Shown here: positions 17,612 through 25,696 of the stretch, piece after piece | Layout: each line of letters begins with the position of its first letter | Numbering within the stretch: position 1 is the stretch's first letter | Source: Aquirufa aurantiipilula | GTDB lineage: Bacteria > Bacteroidota > Bacteroidia > Cytophagales > Spirosomataceae | Direction of reading: 5' to 3' | Assembly: GCF_019923745.1 (NCBI RefSeq) | Contig: NZ_JAANOG010000001.1 | Location: 372,001-436,000, forward strand | Length of the DNA: 64,000 nt | Made by a program: the position numbers and the translations under genes | Notes under the pieces: model-generated | The model's input: only the letters and a program-made list of their open reading frames with translations | Database searches by the model: none | Told to the model about the DNA's origin: nothing

Positions 17612-18505
17612 ATGCATACATTACCTAAATTTCACGGGGTAGCACCAGCCCTAATAACACCTATGCAATCCGATCGAACGATTGATTGGAAGGCTTTAGG
17701 AAACCTTGTTCAGTACGTTATTACTGGGGGAGTTGATTATTTAGTGGTACAAGGAACCACAGGTGAATCTGTAACAACCAGTGCTGATGAAAAAAAGAAA
17801 ATCATAGCCACTGTTCAAGAAGCTAATTCTAAAAACCTACCCATTGTCTATGGCTTAGGTGGAAATCATACAGAAAGTTTAATTGCCCAAATTAAGCAAA
17901 CTTTATTTGATGGCATTGACGCCATATTATCTGTTTGTCCATATTATAATAAACCTAGTGCACGTGGAGTCATCCAGCATTACCGTGCCGTGGCGGATGC
18001 AAGTCCGGTGCCAGTGATACTTTACAACATTCCAGGTAGGACTGGAATTAATTTATCGCCTGAAACCATTTTGACCTTAGCTGAACATCCTAATATCATA
18101 GGTGTTAAAGAAGCTTCATGTATAATTGAACAATGCATGGAAATTGCCGTGCATAAACCTGCAGATTTTCTTCTAATTTCAGGAGATGATGTTCAAGCTG
18201 TACCAATTATTTCCATAGGTGGAGTTGGAGTTATGTCTGTCATTGCCAACGCTTTTCCTCATCAATTCTCTCAAATGATTCATGCAGCATTAGCAGGAGA
18301 TTTCGCTGAAGCTAGAAAATCATTAGGAAGTTTCTTAGCCATTGATCCATATTTATATGAAGAGGGAAATCCTGTAGGAGTGAAGAAGATATTAGCATTA
18401 AAAGGTATGATTCAAGCGCAAGTTAGAATGCCTTTGGCTGAAGCATCTGAGGAATTGGGAGTAAAATTGAACCGAATTATTCAACAAGAAAACTTATCTA
18501 ATTAA
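17612..18505 (+). CDS. dapA: 4-hydroxy-tetrahydrodipicolinate synthase
   Basis: 297 residues, (beta/alpha)8 aldolase that condenses pyruvate with aspartate semialdehyde on the route to lysine and diaminopimelate. The signature parts are GTTGESVTTSADEK, YYNKPSARG, YNIPGRTGINLS with the proton-relay Tyr138, and the Schiff-base lysine Lys166 in GVKEASC. SGDDVQAVPIISIGGVGVMSV is also typical. The related 2-keto-3-deoxy-sugar-acid aldolases have the same fold, and a fucose locus starts 2 kb away, but the match to DapA signatures and its position three bases after ligA make the lysine-pathway role more likely. Confidence 0.93.
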   Translation: MHTLPKFHGVAPALITPMQSDRTIDWKALGNLVQYVITGGVDYLVVQGTTGESVTTSADEKKKIIATVQEANSKNLPIVYGLGGNHTESLIAQIKQTLFDGIDAILSVCPYYNKPSARGVIQHYRAVADASPVPVILYNIPGRTGINLSPETILTLAEHPNIIGVKEASCIIEQCMEIAVHKPADFLLISGDDVQAVPIISIGGVGVMSVIANAFPHQFSQMIHAALAGDFAEARKSLGSFLAIDPYLYEEGNPVGVKKILALKGMIQAQVRMPLAEASEELGVKLNRIIQQENLSN

Positions 18506-18509
18506 TATC

Positions 18510-18812
18510 ATGTTTGTTCACGTAGTAAATTTTTGGTTAAAGAAAGGCCTAAGCGAAGAAGAAATTCAACAATTTGAAGCAGGCGTTTTAAGCCTAGGAA
18601 AAGTAGAAACCGTCAAAGATTTCAATGTAGGAAAACCGGCCAATACAGATCGACCTGTTATTGATCGTTCTTATGATTACTGTTTATTAACCACTTTTGG
18701 AGATGAAGCTGGTCATGATTATTATCAAACTGCTCCTATCCATTTAGAATTCATCAAAAACTGTGCTCAGTATTGGGACAGAGTATTAATTTATGACTCA
18801 GAAAGCATTTAA
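18510..18812 (+). CDS. Stress-responsive A/B-barrel (Dabb) domain protein
   Basis: 100 residues forming one Dabb unit: it begins MFVHVVNFWLKKGLSEEEIQ, has the central FNVGKPANTDRPVIDRSYDY and ends with HLEFIKNCAQYWDRVLIYD. Dabb proteins are small dimeric ferredoxin-like barrels; some are stress-induced in plants and others are cyclases or heme-binding, so function here is unknown. It follows dapA by four bases and its last 20 bases overlap the start of the lipoprotein gene. Confidence 0.85.
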   Translation: MFVHVVNFWLKKGLSEEEIQQFEAGVLSLGKVETVKDFNVGKPANTDRPVIDRSYDYCLLTTFGDEAGHDYYQTAPIHLEFIKNCAQYWDRVLIYDSESI

Positions 18813-19242
18813 AGTACTAAGTTTCGGAATTGTTATATTGTTGGCTTCATGTTCAAAAAACGTAAAACCATCTACGTATTACTCTCCCAACTTTAAAGAT
18901 GGGGGAGTGGATCGCCATGATGGTTTAGGATTTGAAATTCCTGTAAAATACGCCATTGATGTATTTTATTTCAATGAAAGTCCGAAGCAATCTTATGAGG
19001 TCATAGAAAGCATCAGCATTTCAGGTGAAGTTCCATTAGAAAACAATCAAACGGTCAATGGCAAAATGCTCAACCGTGGTAACCATCAAACCAAGAAACA
19101 AGAAATTTTGAGCCAATTGGTAGAAAAAGCTACCGAAATGGGGGCTAGTGCTTTGATGGACGTTAAATACCAAGTTTACAGTACACAATACGCTAATGGC
19201 TACACTTTTAGTGGTAAAGCGATTCGTTACGTGTTGAAATAA
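18793..19242 (+). CDS. Small lipoprotein of unknown function
   Basis: 149 residues. The N-terminus is a lipoprotein signal peptide with lipobox LASC at residues 17-20, after which serine and lysine follow, so it should be lipidated and moved to the outer or inner membrane. The remainder has no domain I can name with confidence; the C-terminal VEKATEMGASALMDVKY loosely resembles the YbjQ/DUF74 fold in which a helix carrying 'A...GA.A...V' packs on a sheet. The only plausible start is the ATG at 18793, which gives a 20-base overlap with the Dabb gene. Its last 35 bases overlap the convergent fucosidase gene. Confidence 0.75.
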   Translation: MTQKAFKVLSFGIVILLASCSKNVKPSTYYSPNFKDGGVDRHDGLGFEIPVKYAIDVFYFNESPKQSYEVIESISISGEVPLENNQTVNGKMLNRGNHQTKKQEILSQLVEKATEMGASALMDVKYQVYSTQYANGYTFSGKAIRYVLK

Positions 19243-20644
19243 TTCGATATAGGGCTACATTGGTAATCAAAGGTTGAGCTCGATATTCCTCCAAAATAAT
19301 ACGAATATGCTTTACCTTTCTTTCTGGGAAGGTAAGCATTCGTTTATTTCCAATGGTCTTAGCCTTAATTAGCCATTTCTCTCCATTTTCTGCCTCAATC
19401 TCTACTGAAAAGGACTTAATCCTTTGACCTAAAGCAATAGGTTCTTGCAACATCAAGGTATTAGAAAGTACTGACTGAGTAAAATTAATGTGTATAATGG
19501 GCTTGGAATCATTCACTTGTGGCGCCCAAGCACTTGAAACATCCTGATCGCTTAAATTCTTAACGGTATATGTTGAATTAAACGTTGAACTTACTTGTAT
19601 CTTACTTGAACTAGGTTTCAACAAATTGAATAAACTTTTCTTTCTCAATTCTGCAAAACCCATCATAGATGCGGAATCATTGGGATGAATTAATCCACGC
19701 GTATCTACAGGAATATTCAGCAATAAATTAGCATTACGGCCAACAGAAGCCACATAAATCTTCATTAGAGAATCAGGACTTTTCACTTTATTATCTTCTT
19801 TGGGATGGTAATACCAACCCGGACGAATGGATACATCAACTTCAGGTGCTACCCAATGGCTTCCATTCTCTTGACCATTTTTATATCGATCAAACTGTGG
19901 ATACCCTGGATAAATTTCGTCGCGGTTGATTGGACTCCAGGAAGTTTCATAATTGTAACCACGTTCATTGCCTACCCAACGAATATCTGGTCCATTATCA
20001 GAAAACTGAACAGCATTAGCTTGGTATTTATTGACCATCGAATGAAATAATGGCCAATCATATACCTGTTTCTTTCCATTGGGACCTTCTCCATTAGCGC
20101 CATCGTACCAAAACTCAAATATCGGACCATATTGAGTTAATAATTCCTTTTGCATTTCAGCATAAATTTTGTTGTAATCATCGGTCCCATAAGCTGGGTG
20201 AAAACGATCCCAAGGAGAAAGATAAATCCCCAATTTCAAGCCATATTCTCGGCATGCTTGTGCCAATTCTTTCACCACATCCCCTTTACCATTTTTCCAG
20301 GGCGACTTAGCCACCGAATGAGTTGTAAACTTCGAAGGATATAATGCAAAACCATCATGATGCTTTGCCGTTAAAATCAGGCCTTTCATGCCAGCAGCTT
20401 TAGCAATACGTGCCCATTGCCGACAATCTAATGCAGTGGGATTGAAATTGGAAGGCGATTCCTTTCCTTCTCCCCATTCAACATTGGTAAACGTATTCAT
20501 GTTAAAATGGACAAATCCATAATATTCTAAGGCTTGCCATTGAATTTGTTTTTTTGAGGGTAAAGGAGAAATAGGGGATATTTGTTGAGAAAATGCAACA
20601 AAAAAGGAACACACATAAACTGCAGAAAGTAAAATAATACGCAT
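19208..20644 (-). CDS. Secreted alpha-L-fucosidase, GH29, with C-terminal discoidin-like domain
   Basis: 478 residues from the ATG at 20644, whose product opens with a signal peptide (MRIILLSAVYVCSFFVAFSQ). An upstream in-frame ATG at 20677 lies inside an exact -7 promoter box (20675-20682) and would add residues in front of the signal peptide, so it is rejected. The GH29 barrel shows YYGFVHFNMNTFTNVEWGEG, LTAKHHDGFALYPS, LGIYLSPWDR, and FEFWYDGANGEG with the presumed catalytic nucleophile Asp181. From about residue 350 a beta-sandwich like F5/8 type C follows (DVSSAWAPQ, VKHIRIILEE). It releases L-fucose from glycans in the periplasm, and the divergent operon takes up and oxidises fucose. 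The family B type (1,3/1,4-linkages) is suggested by the active-site segment but not certain. Confidence 0.9.
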   Translation of the reverse strand: MRIILLSAVYVCSFFVAFSQQISPISPLPSKKQIQWQALEYYGFVHFNMNTFTNVEWGEGKESPSNFNPTALDCRQWARIAKAAGMKGLILTAKHHDGFALYPSKFTTHSVAKSPWKNGKGDVVKELAQACREYGLKLGIYLSPWDRFHPAYGTDDYNKIYAEMQKELLTQYGPIFEFWYDGANGEGPNGKKQVYDWPLFHSMVNKYQANAVQFSDNGPDIRWVGNERGYNYETSWSPINRDEIYPGYPQFDRYKNGQENGSHWVAPEVDVSIRPGWYYHPKEDNKVKSPDSLMKIYVASVGRNANLLLNIPVDTRGLIHPNDSASMMGFAELRKKSLFNLLKPSSSKIQVSSTFNSTYTVKNLSDQDVSSAWAPQVNDSKPIIHINFTQSVLSNTLMLQEPIALGQRIKSFSVEIEAENGEKWLIKAKTIGNKRMLTFPERKVKHIRIILEEYRAQPLITNVALYRIISTRNESLYH

Positions 20645-20674
20645 GAAAGTATTTTTAAATATGAACGCGAATAA

Positions 20675-20682
20675 CAAATCTA
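20675..20682 (-). promoter_or_regulatory. -7 box of the fucosidase promoter
   Basis: The minus strand reads TAGATTTG, an exact TAnnTTTG match, 30 bases before the ATG at 20644. It decides that start over the in-frame ATG at 20677. Confidence 0.5.
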
Positions 20683-20729
20683 TTGATTACTCTATTTATA
20701 ATTCTGATACAATAATTAACAATCAAAAA

Positions 20730-20740
20730 CTGAAATTCAG
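20730..20740. promoter_or_regulatory. Palindrome in the fucose-locus control region
   Basis: CTGAA-A-TTCAG is a perfect inverted repeat with five-base arms, 48 bases upstream of the fucosidase -7 box and 126 bases before the fucP start. It is short and could be chance; no regulator gene lies in the locus. Confidence 0.25.
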
Positions 20741-20760
20741 GATTTTTTGAATTTAGATTG

Positions 20761-20854
20761 AACTATTTTAACATTTAACATAAGAATAATGAGTAAAAAA
20801 CTAAAATTAATAAAAAAAAGCAGGTAAATTAAAGCTGCTAAACTCTTTTAACAT
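20761..20854 (+). repeat. Pair of direct repeats upstream of fucP
   Basis: AACTATTTTAACAT at 20761-20774 recurs as AACTCTTTTAACAT at 20841-20854, one mismatch in 14 and a distance of exactly 80 bases, about eight helical turns. The second copy ends 11 bases before the fucP ATG. The spacing on one face of the helix suggests a pair of operator sites, but this is inference. Confidence 0.4.
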
Positions 20855-20865
20855 AAAGTCTGTGT

Positions 20866-22209
20866 ATGGCCCTACCAATAAACTCTGAAGATCAATTAGA
20901 ACTAAGTCAAAGCAAAGACAATACTAATTATTTACTTCCTTTTATTTTAGTTACTAGTTTATTTTTTCTTTGGGGCTTGGCCAATAGTTTGAATGGCACT
21001 TTGGTTAAACAATTTCAAATAGCTTTAGATTTACAACGCTGGCAAGCTAATATCGTAGAAACTGCTTTTTATATGGGTTATTTTGTCATGGCCATTCCAG
21101 CTGGAATGGTTATGAGAAAATTAGGATATAAAATGGGGATTTTAATGGGCCTAATTTTATATTCCGCTGGAGCATTTTTATTTTATCCTGCAGCCGCAGT
21201 CAGACAATATAGTTTTTTCTTAGGAGCATTATTCCTCATTGCAAGTGGAATTGCATTTTTAGAAACTGCAGCCAACCTATATGTAACCGTACTTGGAGAT
21301 CCGAAAAAAGGGGATTTTCGACTAAATTTGGCACAATCGTTTAATGGAATCAGTACTATTTTAGGACCAGTAATTGGAGGAATATTCATTTTTTCTGATC
21401 GGGAATATACACGTGACATGATTCAGGCTTTACCGGCGGCAGAAGCAGAAGCCATTCGCGTAAGTCAGGCAGAATCAGTTCAGGGGCCTTATTTAATTAT
21501 TGGTCTAATTGTAGCTATTGTAGCTATTTTATTCGCTGTTACTAAAATGCCTGAGGTGAAAGCTGCTGGAGAAAGCAAATCGAGTAATAGCCAAATTACC
21601 ATTACTAGTTTACTTAAAAACAAGCATTTACGGCTTGGTGTCATTGCCCAATTTTGCAATATTGGAGCACAAGTTTCTCTTTGGGGAAATTTTGTTGATT
21701 TTAAATTAGACTTTGCGCGTGATTCCAATTTATGGATAGTAGAACAAATATACCAAACAACAGAAAGCATGACTGCGACTCAAATAGCCAGTTTTCATGC
21801 TTCTTTTGCCTTTATTTTATTTATGGTGGGTCGATTCATTGGTACCTATTTTATGGGTAAATATGAATCAAATCGGGTCTTGGGTGTTTATGCCGTTGGT
21901 TCGGTAATTTCCATTGTCATTGCGATGTTGGGTGGAGGAATCTTAGCAGTTATTGCATTAATGATGGTATATTTTTTCCAATCCATTATGTTTCCTACTA
22001 TCTTTGCATTGGCATGTAAAGATTTGGGAGAAGGTTCAAAATTAGCCTCATCATTAATTATCATGTCCATAGTTGGAGGAGCTATTATTCCTCCTTTTAC
22101 GGCATATCTATTTAAAATAGGGCCTTCATTGGCATTGGGCATTCCTTTAGTCTGCTTTGTGTTTATTGTATATTACGCGTACCAAGGATTTAAAATCCAA
22201 AAAGTCTAG
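20866..22209 (+). CDS. fucP: L-fucose:H+ symporter
   Basis: 447 residues, MFS carrier of the FHS family. After a polar N-terminus of about 20 residues come 12 hydrophobic segments. Signatures of FucP are LFFLWGLANSLNGTLVKQFQ, FYMGYFVMAIPAGMVMRKLGYK, LETAANLYVTVLGDP and RLNLAQSFNGISTILGPVIGG. It brings L-fucose across the inner membrane. The gene is divergent from the secreted fucosidase and starts the plus-strand fucose operon; the mutarotase follows after four bases. The related glucose/galactose carriers look similar, but the gene order makes fucose the best substrate. Confidence 0.92.
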   Translation: MALPINSEDQLELSQSKDNTNYLLPFILVTSLFFLWGLANSLNGTLVKQFQIALDLQRWQANIVETAFYMGYFVMAIPAGMVMRKLGYKMGILMGLILYSAGAFLFYPAAAVRQYSFFLGALFLIASGIAFLETAANLYVTVLGDPKKGDFRLNLAQSFNGISTILGPVIGGIFIFSDREYTRDMIQALPAAEAEAIRVSQAESVQGPYLIIGLIVAIVAILFAVTKMPEVKAAGESKSSNSQITITSLLKNKHLRLGVIAQFCNIGAQVSLWGNFVDFKLDFARDSNLWIVEQIYQTTESMTATQIASFHASFAFILFMVGRFIGTYFMGKYESNRVLGVYAVGSVISIVIAMLGGGILAVIALMMVYFFQSIMFPTIFALACKDLGEGSKLASSLIIMSIVGGAIIPPFTAYLFKIGPSLALGIPLVCFVFIVYYAYQGFKIQKV

Positions 22210-22213
22210 AGCT

Positions 22214-22543
22214 ATGCAACGATTTATGCTAATGCTGGACTTGAAAAATGAATCTAAACTTATTCAAACCTATGAAAACTATCATCAAAACATCCCCGCA
22301 GATATTGCGGAGAGCATTCGCGCATCTGGAATTGAATCCATGGAAATTTATCGTTTTGAAAACCGATTAGTCATGGAAATTGTCGCCCATGACAATTTCA
22401 GTTTTGAGGAAAAAAGTAACATGGACGCCTCTAACGAAAAAGTTCAAGCATGGGAACAACTCATGAGTCAATTTCAGCAAGTAATACCTGGAACTCCGGA
22501 GGGAGATAAATGGGTATTAACTAAACAAATATTTAAACTATAA
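22214..22543 (+). CDS. L-fucose mutarotase, RhaM/COG3254 family
   Basis: 109 residues from the ATG at 22214; a longer in-frame start at 22157 would overlap the fucP gene by 53 bases and is not needed. It belongs to the ferredoxin-like L-rhamnose mutarotase family (COG3254), with MLDLKNESKLIQTYENYH, ESMEIYRFENRLVMEI and the C-terminal QFQQVIPGTPEGDKWVLTKQIF. Enzymes of this family speed the change between alpha and beta anomers of L-rhamnose or L-fucose; the Campylobacter fucose locus uses a member of the same family rather than FucU. The position directly after fucP points to L-fucose. Confidence 0.88.
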   Translation: MQRFMLMLDLKNESKLIQTYENYHQNIPADIAESIRASGIESMEIYRFENRLVMEIVAHDNFSFEEKSNMDASNEKVQAWEQLMSQFQQVIPGTPEGDKWVLTKQIFKL

Positions 22544-22558
22544 TTTAAAACTATTTTA

Positions 22559-24214
22559 ATGTCCCGTTCTTATTTACAAATACACCCCTTAGATAATTTA
22601 CTCGTTGCCCTAAAAGATTTAAAAGCAGGTACTACAATCCAACATCAAGGAGAAGAAATTATTTTAAAGGACGATATAGCGGCTAAACACAAATTTAGTA
22701 CTGTGGATATTCCAAAGGGGGATACAGCTACCATGTATGGAGTATTAGTAGGTGTAGCTACTCAAGATATTCCTAAAGGTGGCCTAATTCATACCTTTAA
22801 TTTACATCATGCTTCTCAAGATTTTTTGGGCAAGCAAAAAGAGTATACTTGGGAGGCTCCCAATGTTGACCGTTGGAAAAATCTAACATTCAAGGGTTAT
22901 CAAAGACCAGATGGTCAAGTAGGAACTCAAAATTATTGGCTAGTAATCCCTCTAGTCTTTTGTGAAAATCGAAATATTGAATTGCTTAAAAATGCATTTA
23001 TCAAAGGTTTAGGATTTCAAAAAAATGACCCATTTACTGATCAAGTGATTGAATTAAAAAAACAATTAGAAAGCGGTAAAGAATTAAAGGCCAATGAAAT
23101 AAGAGGAACTTTTAAGGGCGAATTACTTCAGAAATCAGACTCATTTCCTAATGTTGATGGAATTAAGTTTTTACGTCATGAAAGTGGATGTGGAGAAAGC
23201 AAAGATGATTCTGATATGTTATGTGCTTTATTGGCCGGCTATTGTGTCAACCCTAATGTAGGAGGGATTTCCATATTAAGTTTAGGCTGTCAACATTCGC
23301 AAATTGAAACATTTAAAAATAGTCTGAAAGCTATAGATCCCAATTTTTCTAAACCCATACATTTCTTTGAGCAGCAGCAAGATGAAGGTAGCGGGGTTGA
23401 AAATTTATTGAGTGAAGTGATTTTAAAAACTTTTCAGGGGCTGGTTGAAATCAATAAAATAAGTAGAACAGATGCACCACTTTCTAAATTACGTTTAGGA
23501 GTTAAATGTGGCGGTTCTGATGGATTCTCAGGAATTTCTGCTAACCCAGCCATTGGACATACTGCTGACTTATTGGTGGCTTTAGGCGGTACTGTCATGA
23601 TTGCTGAGTTTCCAGAATTATGTGGAGTGGAGCAAGAATTGCAAAATAGATCCATCAATGCTACAGTGGCAGATAATTTTGGAAAATTAATGCGTGAATA
23701 TGCCAGTAGAGCAGAAGCTGTTGGGGCGGGATTTGATATGAATCCATCACCTGGAAACATAAAAGATGGATTAATAACCGATGCAATTAAATCAGCTGGA
23801 GCTGCTAAAAAAGCAGGTACTTCTCCTATAGTAGATGCCCTAGGTTATGGTCAATATGCCCAAAAGCATGGCTTAAATCTAGTTTGTACTCCAGGAAATG
23901 ATGTTTTGGCTACCACAGGTATGGCTGGTGCTGGTGCTACAGTTCAGTTATTTACAACAGGCTTGGGTACACCAACAGGAAATCCAATCAGCCCCATGGT
24001 TAAATTGTCTACCAATACAAGATTGGCTGAAAAATTACCTGAAATCATTGATATTGATTGTGGACCCATCATTTCAGGTGAAAAAACGGTAGAAGAAATG
24101 GGCGAAGAAATATTGGATTATGTAATTCGTTTGGCATCTGGAGAGATTAATACCAAAGCCATGGAGCTTGGACAAGATGATTTCATGTTCTGGAGAAGGG
24201 GAGTATCTTTATAA
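22559..24214 (+). CDS. UxaA-family sugar-acid dehydratase, probable L-fuconate dehydratase
   Basis: 551 residues with the two-part UxaA (altronate dehydratase) layout: an N-terminal SAF-like domain (HPLDNLLVALKDLKAGTTI ... KGDTATMYGVLVGVATQDI) of about 95 residues and a large C-terminal catalytic domain. That domain has GYQRPDGQVGTQNYWLVIP, RHESGCGESKDDS, LGCQHSQIE, and LRLGVKCGGSDGFSGISANPA with conserved cysteines. Altronate/galactarate dehydratases of this family are Fe(II) enzymes. Here the operon contains fucose dehydrogenase, lactonase, SDR and a FAH-type hydrolase but no enolase-type fuconate dehydratase, so this enzyme should dehydrate L-fuconate to 2-keto-3-deoxy-L-fuconate, as the split UxaA genes of the Campylobacter fucose locus are thought to do. 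The role is inference from context. Confidence 0.85.
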   Translation: MSRSYLQIHPLDNLLVALKDLKAGTTIQHQGEEIILKDDIAAKHKFSTVDIPKGDTATMYGVLVGVATQDIPKGGLIHTFNLHHASQDFLGKQKEYTWEAPNVDRWKNLTFKGYQRPDGQVGTQNYWLVIPLVFCENRNIELLKNAFIKGLGFQKNDPFTDQVIELKKQLESGKELKANEIRGTFKGELLQKSDSFPNVDGIKFLRHESGCGESKDDSDMLCALLAGYCVNPNVGGISILSLGCQHSQIETFKNSLKAIDPNFSKPIHFFEQQQDEGSGVENLLSEVILKTFQGLVEINKISRTDAPLSKLRLGVKCGGSDGFSGISANPAIGHTADLLVALGGTVMIAEFPELCGVEQELQNRSINATVADNFGKLMREYASRAEAVGAGFDMNPSPGNIKDGLITDAIKSAGAAKKAGTSPIVDALGYGQYAQKHGLNLVCTPGNDVLATTGMAGAGATVQLFTTGLGTPTGNPISPMVKLSTNTRLAEKLPEIIDIDCGPIISGEKTVEEMGEEILDYVIRLASGEINTKAMELGQDDFMFWRRGVSL

Positions 24215-24223
24215 ATTGTACTT

Positions 24224-24991
24224 ATGTTATTTTCATTAAAAAATAAGAAAGCTGTCATAACAGGTGGAGGTTCTGGAATCGGAAAAGCCATATCATTACT
24301 TTTCGCTCAGCAAGGTGCAGAAGTACACATGATTGATTTAGAAAATGTGAGTTCCCGACAAACTGAAAAAGAATTAACAAGTATTTCACCTCAATCTAAG
24401 TTGCATATAGTAAATATTACCCAAATAGATGAAGTTAAAAAACTAGCTTCACAATTAGGGAATGTTGACATCTTGATTAATAATGCTGGGATTGCACAAA
24501 TAGGAAATATTGAAAATACCAGCTCTGAGGGATTCCAATCCATTTTTGATGTCAATGTTAAAGGGGCATTCCACTGTATGCAAGCCTTTATTCCGGGAAT
24601 GTTACAACAGGGCTCAGGAGTAATTGTCAATATGGCATCGGTAGCAGCATCTGTTGGAATTCCTGATCGTTTTGGATATTCCATGACAAAAGGAGCCATT
24701 CGTTCTATGACACAATCGGTTGCCAAAGATTATGTACAACAGGGAATTAGGTGCAATTGCATCTCTCCAGGTAGAGTTCATACTCCTTTCGTAGATGGAT
24801 TTATCGTTAAAAATTATCCTGACAAAAAAGAGGAAATGTTTGCCAAATTATCGGCAACACAACCTATTGGTCGCATGGCTCAACCCATAGAAATTGCTCA
24901 TTTAGCCTTATATTTATGTTCAAATGAAGCATCCTTTATTACAGGATGTGATTATCCTATCGACGGTGGTTTTACCTATTTAAACAATTAA
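24224..24991 (+). CDS. SDR, probable 2-keto-3-deoxy-L-fuconate dehydrogenase
   Basis: 255 residues of a classical short-chain dehydrogenase. The cofactor motif is TGGGSGIGKAISLL with Asp at the end of strand 2 (MIDLEN), which favours NAD+. NNAGIA, the serine in NMASVAASVG, and the full YxxxK pair in FGYSMTKGAIRSM follow, and the C-terminus ends FITGCDYPIDGGFTYLNN. In the Xanthomonas/Burkholderia fucose route an SDR oxidises 2-keto-3-deoxy-L-fuconate to the 2,4-diketo acid, which a FAH-family hydrolase then splits; that hydrolase is encoded just downstream at 25697. The substrate is assigned from context. Confidence 0.8.
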   Translation: MLFSLKNKKAVITGGGSGIGKAISLLFAQQGAEVHMIDLENVSSRQTEKELTSISPQSKLHIVNITQIDEVKKLASQLGNVDILINNAGIAQIGNIENTSSEGFQSIFDVNVKGAFHCMQAFIPGMLQQGSGVIVNMASVAASVGIPDRFGYSMTKGAIRSMTQSVAKDYVQQGIRCNCISPGRVHTPFVDGFIVKNYPDKKEEMFAKLSATQPIGRMAQPIEIAHLALYLCSNEASFITGCDYPIDGGFTYLNN

Positions 24992-24999
24992 AATATCCC

Positions 25000-25677
25000 A
25001 TGAAAAGTAAGTTATTTCTTTGCATTGCCCTTGTATTGGCTTCATTGAGTTCTTTTTCTCCAGCTAATCCCATCAAGATTGTATTCTTTGGAGATTCCAT
25101 TACTCAAGCAGGAGTTTCACCTACTGGCTATATTACCCAAATGCGCAACATGCTGACTACTCAAGGCATAGCAGACAAATATGAATTGATAGGAGCAGGA
25201 ATAGGTGGAAATAAAATTTATGATTTATATCTACGTCATGAAGATGATTTATTGGCCAAGAAACCCAACATTACGGTCATTTACATTGGAATAAACGATG
25301 TTTGGCATAAAACATCCTCTAGAACAGGAACAGATGCTGATAAATTTGAACGTTTTTATAATGCTTTAATTAAAAAAGTTCAAGCTGCTGGAAGTCAAGT
25401 TGTTATTTGTACACCTACAGTTATTGGTGAACGATTTGACGCAAGCAATGAAAATGATGGTGATTTAAACCGTTATTCTGAAATCATTCGTCGAATAGCG
25501 AAAAACAATAATTGTACTTTAATCGATTTGAGAAAAGCTTTTATAAGCTATGAACAGAACAATAATCCTGAAAATAAAGAATCAGGCATTCTAACTAGTG
25601 ACCGGGTACATTTGAATGAAGCAGGAAATAAATTTTTGGCTGAAACGATGTGGTCAGTATTAAAAGACATCAAATAA
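25000..25677 (+). CDS. Secreted SGNH/GDSL-family hydrolase
   Basis: 225 residues: a signal peptide (LFLCIALVLASLSSFSPA) and an SGNH esterase fold. Block I is FFGDSITQAG with the nucleophile serine, the glycine block is IGAGIGGN, block III is IYIGINDVWH, and block V is DRVHLNEAGNKF with the catalytic Asp and His. Such enzymes remove acyl groups, often acetyl, from carbohydrates. It sits within the fucose operon between the SDR and the FAH hydrolase, so a likely job is deacetylating fucosylated glycans in the periplasm so that the GH29 enzyme can act; this is inference. Confidence 0.82.
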   Translation: MKSKLFLCIALVLASLSSFSPANPIKIVFFGDSITQAGVSPTGYITQMRNMLTTQGIADKYELIGAGIGGNKIYDLYLRHEDDLLAKKPNITVIYIGINDVWHKTSSRTGTDADKFERFYNALIKKVQAAGSQVVICTPTVIGERFDASNENDGDLNRYSEIIRRIAKNNNCTLIDLRKAFISYEQNNNPENKESGILTSDRVHLNEAGNKFLAETMWSVLKDIK

Positions 25678-25696
25678 TATTCTTACAATTCAAATC

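Noticed and set aside
17612-18505. DapA-like protein as the aldolase of the fucose pathway
   Set aside because: It is co-transcribed with ligA, has DapA-specific motifs, and the fucose operon already has an SDR/FAH-hydrolase ending that needs no aldolase.
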